5,635 bases of DNA, from contig CABQJB010000136.1 in the NCBI GenBank assembly GCA_902464195.1, positions 1 through 5,635 of the forward strand. Direction: 5' to 3'. Shown in pieces: positions 5,601 through 5,635 of this stretch. The notes under the pieces were generated by a model that saw nothing but the letters and a program-made list of their open reading frames with translations, was not told the DNA's origin and ran no database searches. The DNA is from an uncultured Megasphaera sp. (GTDB lineage Bacteria; Bacillota; Negativicutes; Veillonellales; Megasphaeraceae). Within the stretch, counting starts at the first letter, position 1, and every line of letters begins with the position of its first letter. Made by a program: the position numbers and the translations under genes.

Positions 5601-5635
5601 ATGTACTTGACGCAATCGAATGTCATCCGCGGCTT
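5601..5635 (+). CDS. Start of a probable IS200/IS605-family TnpB/OrfB (partial, runs off window)
   Basis: Only 11 complete codons are visible, reading MYLTQSNVIRG. The opening is like that of TnpB (OrfB, IS1341-type) proteins as I remember them, which then continue into the helix-turn-helix and RuvC-like domains. The start is strongly supported by AGGAGGTGA eight bases upstream. TnpB is an RNA-guided nuclease associated with IS200/IS605 elements and is not itself the transposase. The gene is a confident open start; the family call rests on very few residues and on the hairpin-rich context. Confidence 0.5.
   Translation, partial: MYLTQSNVIRG

Larger units (their letters stand above)
5442..5635 (+). 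mobile_element. Left end of a probable TnpB-type IS200/IS605-superfamily insertion sequence (continues past window)
   Basis: Homology of the ATPase gene ends near 5441. After that come a perfect subterminal hairpin (5492-5524), a promoter-like TATAAT, a second inverted repeat over a strong ribosome site, and the start of a probable tnpB at 5601. Elements of this superfamily lack terminal inverted repeats and instead carry subterminal hairpins recognised by the Y1 transposase, which fits. The exact left boundary is uncertain, between about 5435 and 5485, because these elements make no target duplication to mark it. The right end is outside the window. Confidence 0.5.

Overview
The window looks like part of a chromosome from an anaerobic Firmicute, most likely one of the Negativicutes (Megasphaera-like). 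This is an inference from gene content (an ECF cobalt transporter component, a proline/glycine-reductase-family protein, a LysR-MFS pair, a DUF1703-type ATPase), strong AGGAGG-like ribosome binding sites and moderately high, uneven G+C. I could not run a search to confirm it.

Layout. Positions 1-820 (minus) hold most of cbiM, cut by the left window edge. Its leader carries a perfect 12-bp stem that includes the Shine-Dalgarno sequence. Positions 913-1206 are a scar made of two gene ends in opposite orientation: a minus-strand tail resembling the C-terminus of a cytidylate kinase-like protein, and a plus-strand tail of a LysR-type regulator, each lacking its 5' part. An intact LysR regulator (1181-2095, minus) is divergent from a 12-TM MFS transporter (2249-3484, plus), the usual arrangement of a local regulator and its target. 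The 153-bp gap between them has an extended -10 and dyad elements.

A strong hairpin plus T8 follows the MFS gene. It also lies in the only plausible leader of the next gene (3572-4816), so it can be read as a terminator or as an attenuator. That gene encodes a 414-residue protein of the D-proline reductase PrdA/PrdD family. The two recognisable PrdA-like modules appear in the reverse of the order I recall for PrdA, and no prdB or other reductase subunit is in the window. An extended -10 promoter overlapping its stop codon serves the next gene (4860-5477), the N-terminal ATPase part of an AAA-ATPase_like protein that is cut short.

The right edge appears to be the left end of a TnpB-type (IS200/IS605 superfamily) insertion sequence. 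It has a perfect 13-bp hairpin, an inverted repeat that would hide the tnpB ribosome binding site in read-through RNA, and the first codons of the probable tnpB (from 5601). Insertion of this element is the simplest explanation for the truncated ATPase gene. The most interesting signals are the permuted Prd-like protein with its attenuator-like leader, the two-ended gene scar, and the three leaders with structured or sequestered ribosome binding sites.
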